From Nocardiopsis sp. FR4 (lineage in GTDB: Bacteria > Actinomycetota > Actinomycetes > Streptosporangiales > Streptosporangiaceae), in contig NZ_VWVV01000003.1 in the NCBI RefSeq assembly GCF_009830945.1, forward strand, positions 1-64,000: a DNA stretch of 64,000 nucleotides. The letters run 5' to 3'. Below, one piece after another: positions 37,853-47,492 of this stretch. Within the stretch, counting starts at the first letter, position 1, and each line of letters begins with the position of its first letter. Under the pieces are notes generated by a model. That model searched no databases and had not been told where the DNA came from. It was given only the letters and a program-made list of their open reading frames with translations. The position numbers and the translations under genes were made by a program.

Positions 37853-39609
37853 CCCGGTATCCCCTCGTCGGTTCCGCGCAGGACCAGCGCCCGGTAGTCG
37901 GACCGCTCCCGCACCAGCTCCCCGTGCGTGCCCGCCGCGACCGCGCGTCCCGCGGACAGCAGGACCACCCGGTCCGCGCGGGCCAGCAGCAGCGGCGAGG
38001 TGCCCACCACCACGGTCGTGCGCCCCCGGCGGGCCTCGCGCAACCGGTCGGCGACCAGCGCCTCGGTGTGCGCGTCCACGGCCGAGGTGGGCTCGACCAG
38101 CAGGAGCACCTCGGGGTCCGCCAGGACCGCCCGGGCCAGCCGCACCCGCTGGCGCTGTCCGCCGGACAGGTTGCGGCCCCGGGCCTCCACCGTCGAGTCC
38201 AGGCCGTGCGGCATGGCGGAGACGACGTCCAGCGCCCCGGCCGTGCGCAGGGCCCGGGTGACCTCCTCGTCGGTGCGGTCGCCGTGCACCGCCACCACCT
38301 CGCGCAGCGGCCCGGGGAAGAGGTAGTCCTCGTCGTCGCTGAGCAGGACGCGGTCGCGCAGGGGCCCCAGGTCCATGTCCCGCATCGGGGCCCCGCCCCA
38401 GAGGGCGTCGGAGTCCTCGTGGTGGCCCAGCCGCCGCGCGACCGCGGCCGCCTCCCCCGGCGTCACGGACACCAGGGCCGTCATCGAGCCCGGCGGTATC
38501 CGGGTGCCGGTCGCCGGGTCCTCCAGCCAGGCGGGGCCGTCGGGGCAGGGCGCGCGGCCTCCGCCCCGCGCCGGGGGCTCGGTGCTCAGCAGCCGGGCCA
38601 CCCGTTCGAGGGAGGCGTACCCCTGGGCGAGGTCCCTGGCCGCCGTCGCCAGGAAGAACACCGGGTAGACGAGCGCCGCCACGTACCCGTACACGGCGAC
38701 CACCTCGCCCGGGGTGATCTCCCCGGCCGCCGCCAGCCGGGCGGCGATCCAGGTGACCGCGGCCAGGAAGACCAGCGGCAGGCACAGGTTGACCGCCTCG
38801 AACCAGCTGGTGGCCGCACCCACCCGGTACCCCTGCCGCAGCAGTGACGCCGAGCGCTCCCGGTACCGGGTCAGGAACCGCTCCTTGCCGCCGATCCCGC
38901 ACAGCACCCGGAGCCCGGTCACGATGTCGGCCGCCAGGGTGGTCAGAGCCCCCTCCTGCCGCCGGTACTCCGCCTGCCTGGCGTGCATGCCGCGCAGCAG
39001 GGGGCCGACGGCCAGGGCGAGCAGCGGCACCCCGACCCCCGCGACCACCGCCAGCAGCGGGGACACGGTCAGCAGCAGGGCGGCGACCCCGCAGTAGGCC
39101 AGGACCGCGCCCACCCCCGGACCGGTCATGGTGAGGATCTGCGCGATCCGGACGGTGTCCAGGACCTGGACCGCGGCCAGTTCGCCCGAGGTCAGGCGCC
39201 GGGACAGCGCCGACCCCAGGCGGGCCGCGTGCCTGGCCACCGCCCGCATGGTGCGCAGCGAGGCGTCCATCCGGACGAAGGTCATGGTGCGGTGCCGCAT
39301 GATCGAGGTCGCGGCGTTGAGCACCACCGCCGCCGCCAGCGCGGAGGCCCACAGCAGCAGCGCGCCGGGGTCCCCGGCGCGCAGGCCGTCGTCCACGGCC
39401 CGGGACAGGAGGTAGGGCGCCGCGATCAGCCCGGCCATCCACACGATGCTCCAGAAGGCGCCGGTCAGGACCCTGCGCCGTTGGGAGACGATGATCCACC
39501 ACAGGTAGTGCCAGGGGCCGCGGGCGTCGGGAGGACCGGGCGGGGGCAGCGGCGGGGAGGCCGCGGGTGTGTGCGCGTCGGCGGTCGCCGCGGTCCCGGT
39601 GATCGTCAC
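37849..39609 (-). CDS. ABC exporter subunit with lost Walker A but intact signature
   Basis: The 586-residue half-exporter starts at a GTG with GGAGGG four bases upstream. Membrane helices occupy about 40-320. In the ATPase domain the Walker A position reads VTPGEAAAV (38427-38484), with no GKS/T, and the Walker B Asp is Val (LLLVEPTSAVD). The signature LSGGQRQR is perfect. It is the mirror image of the partner encoded just downstream. Such asymmetric heterodimers (TM287/288, TmrAB, BmrCD types) keep one hydrolytic site. Here the second site has decayed further than usual. Confidence 0.9.
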   Translation of the reverse strand: MTITGTAATADAHTPAASPPLPPPGPPDARGPWHYLWWIIVSQRRRVLTGAFWSIVWMAGLIAAPYLLSRAVDDGLRAGDPGALLLWASALAAAVVLNAATSIMRHRTMTFVRMDASLRTMRAVARHAARLGSALSRRLTSGELAAVQVLDTVRIAQILTMTGPGVGAVLAYCGVAALLLTVSPLLAVVAGVGVPLLALAVGPLLRGMHARQAEYRRQEGALTTLAADIVTGLRVLCGIGGKERFLTRYRERSASLLRQGYRVGAATSWFEAVNLCLPLVFLAAVTWIAARLAAAGEITPGEVVAVYGYVAALVYPVFFLATAARDLAQGYASLERVARLLSTEPPARGGGRAPCPDGPAWLEDPATGTRIPPGSMTALVSVTPGEAAAVARRLGHHEDSDALWGGAPMRDMDLGPLRDRVLLSDDEDYLFPGPLREVVAVHGDRTDEEVTRALRTAGALDVVSAMPHGLDSTVEARGRNLSGGQRQRVRLARAVLADPEVLLLVEPTSAVDAHTEALVADRLREARRGRTTVVVGTSPLLLARADRVVLLSAGRAVAAGTHGELVRERSDYRALVLRGTDEGIPG

Positions 39610-39876
39610 GAACCCTCCGTTTCGCTTGGGGAGTCTCGTCCCATCACACCAGGACCGGATCAGTGGCGAAAGAGGTTTTGTGCCGCTGGGGAAAAGCGGT
39701 CCGGGCGGATCCCGCTCACCTTTCCCGCTCGTCTTGCTGAACTCCCTTCAGTAACATCATTAACTTCTTCAACAAAAAGCATTAAAGTTATCAAACGAGT
39801 CATACATCGGATCATTCACATAACGCATGTGTCACAAAAAACGGCTAGGATCATAAATCCGCGTTGAACGCGCATC
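39610..39876. promoter_or_regulatory. Unusually AT-rich divergent promoter region
   Basis: About 125 bases (39741-39865) are strikingly AT-rich for this genome, with runs such as TCATTAACTTCTTC and CACAAAAAACGG. They lie between the ABC exporter genes and the NTPase gene. A TAGGAT at 39846-39851 could be a -10 element. No gene is seen. The composition suggests strong melting, nucleoid-protein binding or foreign origin. Confidence 0.45.
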
Positions 39877-41979
39877 ATGGTGCGGGAAGTCCGAAACCGA
39901 CAAGAGAAAACGGGAGGCGGCGCGGGCGTGGCTACGGGTACGGAGGCGCCGGACGGTGACGCACCACCGGTCGGACAGGCGGCGCAGTCCACCTGCTACG
40001 ACACACTCACCGACCCCGGGTGGTCGGGCCCGCGGGGAAGCCGCCGGCCCGTCCTGGTCGTGCACGGGCCGCAGGGCAGCGGGAAATCCCACTTCCTCCG
40101 GCACAAGGCGCGCGAACTGGAGGACTACGGTGTCCCCTACGCCCACCTGGACCTGGCCTCCGCCCGATACCACTCCAGCGTTCCGGACGTCTTCGCCGCC
40201 ATCGCCTCCCCCGAGGAGAGAGGGCTCGCGCGGGCGCTGAAATACTACGGACGCCTGCGCTTCCCCCGGCTCTGGACCGCCCTCGTCACCATCCGTCTGG
40301 ACATCGACCCGGAGGAGGCCCCGGCCGAGGGCGCGCTCCAGACCGGGACGGACGGGGCGCACGCCAGGATCGCCGAACTGGTCAACGAGGTCTGGCCCAC
40401 CGGCCTGGGCGGACTGGGCAGGGTCCTGGGCGGCGCGGGTGACCTCATCCCGCCCGCCGAGCTGATCGGCGTCGAACCGCTTCCCGTGGACATCGCCAAG
40501 TGGGTCGCCGCGGTCTCCGGGATGGGGGCCCACGCCCTGGAACGCGTCTTCGAGTGGATGCGCGGCCAGGGCCACGGCGCCCAGCCCCGGGAGCAGGTGA
40601 CCGACTCCCTCTACCACCTGTGGTGCCAGGCCAGGGACCCCGACGCCGTGGACCCCGTCTCCCGCGTCTCCAACCGGGAGAAGGTGGCGCGCTTCCTCGC
40701 CGACGCCCTGTTCGCCGACCTGCGCAACGCCGCCAGGAAGATCACCCGCCAGCCGACCCCCGTGGTCCTGTTGGACAACGCCGACCAGGGTGTGGGACCG
40801 GTGCTCCTCCGCTCCCTGGCGGAGGTGCCGGTCCCCTACGGCAGACCGTCCCTCCTCGGCGGCGCGGGCTTCCCCGAACCGCTGACCGTGGTCGCCACCA
40901 GCGCCGGAACGGTCGACGGCCTGCCGCTCGAATCCTTCTACGGGGACAGCGCCAGGAACATGCTGTTCTCCCCCCTGAGCCCCCTGAACCCGGGAAACGT
41001 CGAGGAGCTGGTCTCCCGGGCCCGCGCCCGCTCCGGGGGTGGCGGCCACGTCTCCCAGGAGATCGCCGACATCCTCCTGGAGTTCACCGGCGGGCACCCC
41101 GGGACCACCGCCCAGCTCGCCGGGGCCTGGGTCGCGGTCGGCGGCGAGGGCCTGCACGAGGCGCTCTCCCACCGGCCGGTCGACCCGGCCACCCGGATGC
41201 GGTCGGCCTCCACCGTCGAGGAGCACATGCTCACGACCGCGCTCGGCACCGCCCCCGACCAGCTCGACCACCGCCTGCGGGAGGCGCTCGTGACCTGCTC
41301 CGCCGCCCGGAGCGTCGACGCGGCCCTGTGGCTGAACCGGGCGGGCGACCTCACCGAACGGGTGGAGGAGGAACGCCTCCTCGCCCACCCCCTCTGGGAT
41401 CCGCGGAACCCGGAGGCGACCACCGTCCTGCGCCGCCTGCTGTTCCGGAGCCTGGCCAGGCGCCCCACCGGGTCCCCCGGCGCCTGGGACGCCGTCCACC
41501 GCAGGCTCGCCGACTACTACCAGAGCGGAGAGGCCGGTACCGGCGACTCCGTCGAGTTCGAGATCTACCACCGCCTCTGCGCCGGACAGCTCGAACGCGT
41601 GGCCTGGCACCTCCAGGGCTGGCTCGTCTCCCCCGACGTCGACGGGCGGGAGTGGGTCCGCAGGCTCCGGGCCGTGACCTCGGCTCCCCGGCGCACCCGG
41701 CCGTCCTACCCCCTCCTGGACTCCTGGGCGCACACCTGGCGCGGCGCGGTGCCGGAGGGGAGGACGGAGGACTCCGAGGAGACCGAGACCGTGGCCAAAC
41801 TCGTCACGGCGCGCCAGATCCTCGCCGATCCCGACTTCTTCTCCTCCGGCGCCCTGCACTCCGCCTGCCACATGGCGCTCAACCACCTCGCGGAGCGGGT
41901 CCCCACCGGGGCCAACCACCTCTACGACGAGGCGATCTGGCACCTGCAGATGGCCGCCAGGTTCGGGACCGCGGTGTGA
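39877..41979 (+). CDS. STAND-like P-loop NTPase of unknown function
   Basis: The 700-residue protein has Walker A GPQGSGKSHFLRH (about 68-80) and Walker B PVVLLDNADQ (about 297-306), with a downstream VVATSAGTVDG sensor-like strand. A long helical C-terminal region (about 380-700) follows, as in STAND signalling NTPases, but without repeats I can name. There is no membrane helix. The ATG at 39877 has a poor ribosome site. A GTG at 39928 with GGGAGG ten bases upstream is a good alternative. The next gene, 28 bases later, encodes a membrane-anchored binding-protein-like sensor. The pair looks like an input-output module, but its function is unknown. Confidence 0.75.
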   Translation: MVREVRNRQEKTGGGAGVATGTEAPDGDAPPVGQAAQSTCYDTLTDPGWSGPRGSRRPVLVVHGPQGSGKSHFLRHKARELEDYGVPYAHLDLASARYHSSVPDVFAAIASPEERGLARALKYYGRLRFPRLWTALVTIRLDIDPEEAPAEGALQTGTDGAHARIAELVNEVWPTGLGGLGRVLGGAGDLIPPAELIGVEPLPVDIAKWVAAVSGMGAHALERVFEWMRGQGHGAQPREQVTDSLYHLWCQARDPDAVDPVSRVSNREKVARFLADALFADLRNAARKITRQPTPVVLLDNADQGVGPVLLRSLAEVPVPYGRPSLLGGAGFPEPLTVVATSAGTVDGLPLESFYGDSARNMLFSPLSPLNPGNVEELVSRARARSGGGGHVSQEIADILLEFTGGHPGTTAQLAGAWVAVGGEGLHEALSHRPVDPATRMRSASTVEEHMLTTALGTAPDQLDHRLREALVTCSAARSVDAALWLNRAGDLTERVEEERLLAHPLWDPRNPEATTVLRRLLFRSLARRPTGSPGAWDAVHRRLADYYQSGEAGTGDSVEFEIYHRLCAGQLERVAWHLQGWLVSPDVDGREWVRRLRAVTSAPRRTRPSYPLLDSWAHTWRGAVPEGRTEDSEETETVAKLVTARQILADPDFFSSGALHSACHMALNHLAERVPTGANHLYDEAIWHLQMAARFGTAV

Positions 41980-42007
41980 GCGGCAGCCTGACACGGAAGG
42001 GACGAAC

Positions 42008-43549
42008 ATGACCGCCCCCCTCGACGCGCCGGGAACCCGGGGCCGCTCGCCCCACCGGCCGAGCTCCCCCCTCGCGCGGTGGCTGCGACGGTGGTGGAAG
42101 CTCCTGGCCCCCGCCGCGGTGGCCCTCCTCCTCGTCCTGGGCCTGCTCTACTGGAACGTCTTCACCTGCGGCGGACCCCTCAACGGGGTGCGCCGGATCG
42201 ACGGGCAGTGCGTCGGCGTCACCGACGGCGCCCACCTCTACCACGAGGCGTACGAGGAGGTGCAGGCCGACATCGCCCGGGAGAACGCCCGCGTGGCCGA
42301 GGAGGCCGACGGGCACGTCGTCCGGATCGCCCTGCTGGGAACCCTCACCTTCGGTGACGTCAGTCCCATGGACCCCACCCGTATGCGGCGGTCCCTGGAA
42401 GGCGCCTACACCGCACAGATGCGCGCCAACCACTCCCACCACTTCGGAGACCGCAAACCCCAGATCCAGCTGCTCCTGGCCAACATGGGCGGACGGCAGC
42501 GGCAGTGGGAGCCGGTGGTGAACGACCTCGTCGCCCTGTCCGAGGACGAGGAGCGGCCCCTGGTCGCCGTCATCGGCATGGGCGTGAGCATCGACTCCAC
42601 CCGCGACGTGGCCCGGGTCCTCAACGAGCACGACATCCCCATGGTCTCCGCCGCGGTCACCGCCGACGGCCTCGCGCACGACCAGACCGAGGGGCTGGTG
42701 CGCGCCGCGCCCAGCAACACCGAGTACGTGCGCGCCCTGAGGGCCTACCTGGACGCGCTGGACGAGCCGGTGCGCGCCACCCTGGTCTACGACACCACCG
42801 AGCCCGACCTGTTCGTCACCACCCTGCGCGAGGCCTACCGGGACCAGCTCGGCGGCTTCCTCACCGGCCACGCCCAGGAGTACGTCGGCACGACCGGCGA
42901 CACCCCGCCCCGCTCTGGCCTGTTCCACACGGTGACCCTCAACGTGTGCGCCTCGGGCACCGACACGGTGCTCTTCGCGGGCCGCGCCCCGGACCTGCGG
43001 CAGTTCCTGGGCTCCCTGGCCAGCCGGGCCTGCTCCGACCGGCCCCTGCGGGTGCTGTTCGCCGTCATCGGGCTGTCGCCGCTGGACGACGAGGAGGTCA
43101 TGGCCCACCTGCGGGACGGGAACCTCACCCTGGTCTACGCCTCGGCCACCGACCCCCGCTGGGCGTCCGGGGACCCCTCGGCCGAGGCGCCGCCGCACTA
43201 CGCGTCCTTCGTCAACGCCTTCCACGAGTACGTCGGCGACGACGACCCCAGCGCGTTCAACAACGGGTACGCCCTGGTCAACCACGACGCCTTCGCCGTG
43301 GCGGCCAGCGCCGTGCGGATGACCAACGGGATGGACCTGGAGGGGCCGCCCACCGCGACCGAGGTGGGCGCCCAGCTGATGCTGCTCAACAGCGCCCACG
43401 AGGTCAGGGCGGGCGGCGGGGTCCTCAGCTACAGCGGCGAGTACGGGGGCGAGGCGATCGGCAGGTACGTGCCCGTGGTCGAGCTGCCGCTGGACGGCGA
43501 CCTGCCCGCGCCCGACCCCTACGTCATCGGCGGCGCCGGGGACCGGTGA
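42008..43549 (+). CDS. Membrane-anchored type 1 periplasmic-binding-like protein
   Basis: The 513-residue protein has a basic N-terminus, one membrane segment (about 33-55, LLAPAAVALLLVLGLLYWNVF) and an extracellular region. That region resembles the Leu/Ile/Val-binding-protein fold: VVRIALLGTLTFG, PLVAVIGMGVSIDSTRDVARVLNEHDIPMVSAAVTADGLA, and a late VNHDAFAVAASAVRM helix. The words match ABC-type substrate-binding proteins, yet no permease or transport ATPase gene is near. It is coupled to the upstream STAND-like NTPase. I infer a receptor that reports an extracellular ligand to the NTPase, not a transporter part. Confidence 0.72.
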   Translation: MTAPLDAPGTRGRSPHRPSSPLARWLRRWWKLLAPAAVALLLVLGLLYWNVFTCGGPLNGVRRIDGQCVGVTDGAHLYHEAYEEVQADIARENARVAEEADGHVVRIALLGTLTFGDVSPMDPTRMRRSLEGAYTAQMRANHSHHFGDRKPQIQLLLANMGGRQRQWEPVVNDLVALSEDEERPLVAVIGMGVSIDSTRDVARVLNEHDIPMVSAAVTADGLAHDQTEGLVRAAPSNTEYVRALRAYLDALDEPVRATLVYDTTEPDLFVTTLREAYRDQLGGFLTGHAQEYVGTTGDTPPRSGLFHTVTLNVCASGTDTVLFAGRAPDLRQFLGSLASRACSDRPLRVLFAVIGLSPLDDEEVMAHLRDGNLTLVYASATDPRWASGDPSAEAPPHYASFVNAFHEYVGDDDPSAFNNGYALVNHDAFAVAASAVRMTNGMDLEGPPTATEVGAQLMLLNSAHEVRAGGGVLSYSGEYGGEAIGRYVPVVELPLDGDLPAPDPYVIGGAGDR

Positions 43550-43650
43550 ACCCGCGCCGCGTCCGCGCCGGGCCCTCCCGCCGCCCGGGCACGGCCGCGG
43601 GCGGGGCGCCCGGCCCGGACGGTTCCCCTCCGCACCGCCTCCACCTCCGC

Positions 43651-45762
43651 TCAGGGCCGTGCGCCCGGCCCCGACCCCGGTTCAGGCCCCTCCACCGGCA
43701 GCCGCACCGTGAACGTCGTACCCCGCCCCGGTGTGCTGGCGGCCTCCACCGAACCCCCGTGCAGCTCCACCAGGTTGCGCACGATGGCCAGCCCCAGGCC
43801 GCTGCCGCCGGTGCGCCGGCTGCGCGACTTGTCCGCCCGCCAGAACCGGTCGAACACGTGCGGCAGGTCCTCCGCCGCGATGCCCACCCCGGTGTCCGCC
43901 ACCTCGATGACCGCGTCCCCGTCCGCGCGGTACGCCGCCACGGTGACCGTCCCCGGCGCCGGGGTGTGCCGCAGCGCGTTCCCCAGCAGGTTGCCGACCA
44001 CCTGGGCCAGCCGGGTCCGGTCGGCCGCGACCACCACGCCCTCCTCCGCGTCCGCGACCAGGCGCAGCCCGGCCTCCCCGGCCCGGAGCCGCTGGCCGTC
44101 CACCACCTGCTCCACGAGCGCCCCGGCGTCCAGGGGTTCCGGGGACAGCCGCAGCTCCCCGGCGTCCGCCTGGGCCAGGTCCCGCAGGTCGTCGACGATG
44201 TCCTGGAGAAGCAGAGTCTCGCCGACCAGCATCCCGATCCGGTCCCGGTCCAGGTCGGCGACCCCGTCCTGGGCCGCCTCCAGCCAACCGCGCAGGTTGC
44301 TCAACGGTGTGCGCAGCTCGTGCGAGACGTCGCTGACCATCGCCCTGCGCTGGCCCTCCAGGCGCTCCAGGTGCTCTGACATCTCGTTGAACGCGTCCGC
44401 CAGCTGCCCGATCTCCCCGGAGTCGCGCACCTCGACCCGGGAACCCCCGCGCCCCTCGCGCATCCGCCGCACCGCGTCGGTGAGCGCGCGCACGGGCCGG
44501 ACCAGCCGGGCCGACACCGCCACGCTCACGCCCACCGTCAGCACCAGCACCAGCAGCACCACACTGGCCACCCGCGTGAGGTTTTCCCCGGTCAGCGGGA
44601 ACACGCCCGCCGCCTCCCGGTCCGGGTCGTCGATGAACAACAGGGCGGCCGGGGCGACGTAGGGGTCCAGCTGGTCGCGGCGGGCCGAGTCCAGGCAGGC
44701 CGACGTCCGCGCGTCGAACACCGGGGGCTGGGGGAGGGGCTCGGGCTCCGCCTCCGGAACGTCCGGGCCCCGACCCGGGGTCGGCTGGGCCTCCTCCGGG
44801 ACCGGGTACCCGGCCCCGCCCGGAGAAGGCTCCTCCGCGGGCGGCTCCGAGGGCGCCCCGCCGACGTCCACGTGCTCCACGGCCTCCGGGGGCGGGTCCG
44901 CGGAGACGCCGTCCTCCTCCACCGGAGCCCCCGGGAACGCCTCCTCCGGAGGCGAGGGGTCCCCGGGCGCGCGGGCCTCGTCCGCACTCGCGGAAGGGCT
45001 GGGCTCCACGGCCGGAGGGAAGGCCGCGGGGAGCCCCGTGGCCACGTCCATCCGGAACTCGGCCCGCGCCTCCTCGGAGTCCGCGGTACCCAGGCAGTCC
45101 AGGACCAGCCGGTTCAGTTCCGCCAACGCCTCCCGCTCCGTCCCGGTGGGCCCGTCCAGCACCGCCAGACCGCAGTCCTCCCACAGGTAGGGGTCCACCT
45201 GGGCGCCGGTCACCACGGGGCGCCCGCTGGGCCCCGCCTCCGCCGTCACGGCCAGGCCGTACGACCCGTTCAGGCAGGCCGCGCCGGTCTCGGCCGCATC
45301 CAGCAGCCGGGCGGACTCCTCCTCCGCCAGCGCGAACGGGCCCACCGCGCGCGGGTCGATGCGCCCCACGACGTCGGAGGCCAGGGTGACGTCCACCGCC
45401 AGCGGGTCGACCACCGACGAGGTGCGCGGCGGCAGCGGCTGGGCGCCGTCCGCCGAGTCCCCGACCAGCCCACGGTTCTCCGTGGTCAGGACGATGCGCC
45501 GCCCCGTCTCCTCGGCGAGCTCCCGGACCGTCGCTTGCACGCCGTCCCACTCGGGGTGGGTCGCCGCGTAGGCCACGAGCGTGTCGTGGATGCGGGTGTC
45601 CACGGCCAGGGTCTCGCCCTGCTGCACGGTGAGCGACTCCGTGGTCCGCTGCACCGCCAGCCACGCCGTCGCGGTGATCGAGCAGACCGCCACCAGCACC
45701 GAGCTCGCCAGCGTCCGGGCCAGCAGGCTGTGCCGCAGCGCGCGCCTAGGCGGACCGGTCAT
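43651..45762 (-). CDS. Sensor histidine kinase with large extracellular domain
   Basis: The 703-residue kinase has membrane segments at about 16-38 and 396-418, which enclose a 355-residue extracellular sensor. The outer part of the sensor (about 245-347) is a Pro/Glu-rich stalk of low complexity, and five Cys occur outside the membrane. A HAMP domain (about 418-470), the HisKA site His481 in VSDVSHELRTPLSNLRGW and a HATPase domain with NLLGNALRH and DTGVGIA follow. Its start overlaps the response-regulator stop, so the two are one operon. The divergent L,D-transpeptidase gene hints at cell-envelope stress as the signal, which is inference. Confidence 0.92.
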   Translation of the reverse strand: MTGPPRRALRHSLLARTLASSVLVAVCSITATAWLAVQRTTESLTVQQGETLAVDTRIHDTLVAYAATHPEWDGVQATVRELAEETGRRIVLTTENRGLVGDSADGAQPLPPRTSSVVDPLAVDVTLASDVVGRIDPRAVGPFALAEEESARLLDAAETGAACLNGSYGLAVTAEAGPSGRPVVTGAQVDPYLWEDCGLAVLDGPTGTEREALAELNRLVLDCLGTADSEEARAEFRMDVATGLPAAFPPAVEPSPSASADEARAPGDPSPPEEAFPGAPVEEDGVSADPPPEAVEHVDVGGAPSEPPAEEPSPGGAGYPVPEEAQPTPGRGPDVPEAEPEPLPQPPVFDARTSACLDSARRDQLDPYVAPAALLFIDDPDREAAGVFPLTGENLTRVASVVLLVLVLTVGVSVAVSARLVRPVRALTDAVRRMREGRGGSRVEVRDSGEIGQLADAFNEMSEHLERLEGQRRAMVSDVSHELRTPLSNLRGWLEAAQDGVADLDRDRIGMLVGETLLLQDIVDDLRDLAQADAGELRLSPEPLDAGALVEQVVDGQRLRAGEAGLRLVADAEEGVVVAADRTRLAQVVGNLLGNALRHTPAPGTVTVAAYRADGDAVIEVADTGVGIAAEDLPHVFDRFWRADKSRSRRTGGSGLGLAIVRNLVELHGGSVEAASTPGRGTTFTVRLPVEGPEPGSGPGARP

Positions 45763-46450
45763 CGGCGGTCCCGACGAGCTTGTAGCCGACGCCGTAGACG
45801 GTGACCAGCCGCACCGGCCTGCGCGGGTCGGGTTCCAGCTTCCGGCGCAGGTTCTTCACGTGCACGTCGATGGTGCGCTCGGTGATGAACCGGCTCATGC
45901 CGTGGATGTGCTCCAACAGCTGGGCCCGGCTGAGGACCCGCCCCGGCCGCACGGCCAGCGCGGCGAGCAGCTGGAACTCGGCCGGGGTGCAGCGCACGGA
46001 CGAGCCGTCCACCCGCACCGCGTGGCGCGCCGTGTCCACCGCCACCGGGCCCGCGCGCAGCACCGGATCGGGCTCCTCCGCCTCCCTGCGGGTCCGGCGC
46101 AGGAGGGTGCGCACCCGGGCCATCAGCTCACGCGGGCTGAACGGCTTGGTGACGTAGTCGTCCGCGCCCAGGTCCAGCCCCGCCAGCAGGTCGTCCTCGG
46201 TGGAGCGCGCGGTGAGCATCAGCACCGCCACGTCGGACTCCGCGCGCAGCGCCCGGCACGCGTCCAGGCCGCTCATGACGGGCATCATCACGTCCAGGAC
46301 CACCAGGTCGGGGCGCTCGCGGTGGTGCTCCTCGATCACGGCGCGACCGTCGTGGACCACGCGGACGAAGTGCCCCTCGTGCTCCAGGTAGCGGCGGATC
46401 AGGTCGGCCTGGTTGACGTCGTCCTCGGCGACCAGCACATGCGCGCACAC
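45746..46450 (-). CDS. OmpR/PhoB-family response regulator
   Basis: The 234-residue regulator has a canonical receiver (acidic pocket AEDD, phospho-acceptor Asp53 in VVLDVMMP, Thr in LMLTAR, Lys in YVTKPFSP) and a C-terminal winged helix (RTIDVHVKNLRRKLEPDP, VYGVGYKL). It overlaps the sensor-kinase gene downstream by 17 bases. The 213-bp gap to the divergent L,D-transpeptidase gene probably carries its binding sites, although I see no clean direct repeat there. Confidence 0.93.
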   Translation of the reverse strand: MCAHVLVAEDDVNQADLIRRYLEHEGHFVRVVHDGRAVIEEHHRERPDLVVLDVMMPVMSGLDACRALRAESDVAVLMLTARSTEDDLLAGLDLGADDYVTKPFSPRELMARVRTLLRRTRREAEEPDPVLRAGPVAVDTARHAVRVDGSSVRCTPAEFQLLAALAVRPGRVLSRAQLLEHIHGMSRFITERTIDVHVKNLRRKLEPDPRRPVRLVTVYGVGYKLVGTADDRSA

Positions 46451-46663
46451 GGTGTCCTCCGTTCGGCTCGCGGCCCGGGGGCCTCGGTGCGGCTCGATCG
46501 TACGCGCCCCCGTACGGGCCCCGGCCGGGCCTTCGGAAGCCGTCCCAGGTCAGCACACGGGACCCACACCACGGGCACACGGGTTCTTCACATCCGTGGA
46601 CCAGTCTTCGTTGTCGTCCGGCACGGAACAGGCCACCGGACGACTCCCCGAGAACCCGGATGG

Positions 46664-47416
46664 ATGTCCATGCGTCGAGCCACGACAACCGCACGACGAC
46701 CCCACCGCTCCCTGGCGCCGCTCGCCGCGGCCGCGGCCCTGGCCGCGCTCGCCGCCTGCTCGTCCGCCCCGGCGGCCGAGGACGGAACGGAGACCGCCGT
46801 GTCGGCCTCCGGCCCCGGGGGCGCGGAGATCGCCACGGTCGTCGGTGACGGGATCACCGTCCGCACCGAGCCGGGGGGCGACGAGGTGCTGCAGACCCTC
46901 GCCAGCCCGAACGACTTCGGCGTGGACCGCGTGTTCCTGGTCGAGGAGAACCGGGGCGAGTGGCTCCGGGTGCTGCTGCCGGTCCGCCCCAACGGCACCA
47001 CGGGCTGGATCCGGAGCGAGGAGGTGTCGCTGAGCTCCACGCCGTTCCGCGTGGAGGTCGACCTCTCCGAGTTCGCCTTCACCGTCTTCGACGGCGAGGA
47101 GGAGGTGCGCGGCGGAGTGATCGGCACGGGGGAGGGCGAGACGCCCACCCCTCCGGGCCGCTACTACTTCACCGAGCTGCTCCGGCCGAAGGACCCGGAC
47201 GGGCCCTACGGGGTCTACGCCTTCGGGCTGAGCGGGTTCTCCGAGACGCTGGAGACCTTCGCGGGCGGCCCCGGCCAGCTCGCCGTGCACGGCACCGACG
47301 ACGAGGACGCCCTGGGCCGCCAGGTCAGCCACGGGTGCGTCCGGGTCTCCAACGAGGACGTCACCTGGATGGCCGAGAACCTGCCGATCGGCACCCCGGT
47401 CGAGATCTCCGACTGA
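46664..47416 (+). CDS. L,D-transpeptidase lipoprotein (YkuD family)
   Basis: The 250-residue exported protein has a lipobox LAAC with lipidated Cys32, an SH3-like region (about 62-125) and a YkuD catalytic domain. The active site reads SHGCVRVSN with nucleophile Cys225 and His223, and HGTDDE lies upstream. These enzymes make 3-3 cross-links in peptidoglycan or attach proteins to it. Two in-frame ATGs (46664 and 46670) are possible; neither has a strong ribosome site. It diverges from the two-component operon and is followed by a small secreted protein gene. Confidence 0.9.
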   Translation: MSMRRATTTARRPHRSLAPLAAAAALAALAACSSAPAAEDGTETAVSASGPGGAEIATVVGDGITVRTEPGGDEVLQTLASPNDFGVDRVFLVEENRGEWLRVLLPVRPNGTTGWIRSEEVSLSSTPFRVEVDLSEFAFTVFDGEEEVRGGVIGTGEGETPTPPGRYYFTELLRPKDPDGPYGVYAFGLSGFSETLETFAGGPGQLAVHGTDDEDALGRQVSHGCVRVSNEDVTWMAENLPIGTPVEISD

Positions 47417-47492
47417 GCCGGCCGCCGCCGGACCGCGGCGCGGGGCGGCACCCCGCGCGCACGAACCCGACACACAACACCGAGGAACCGCC

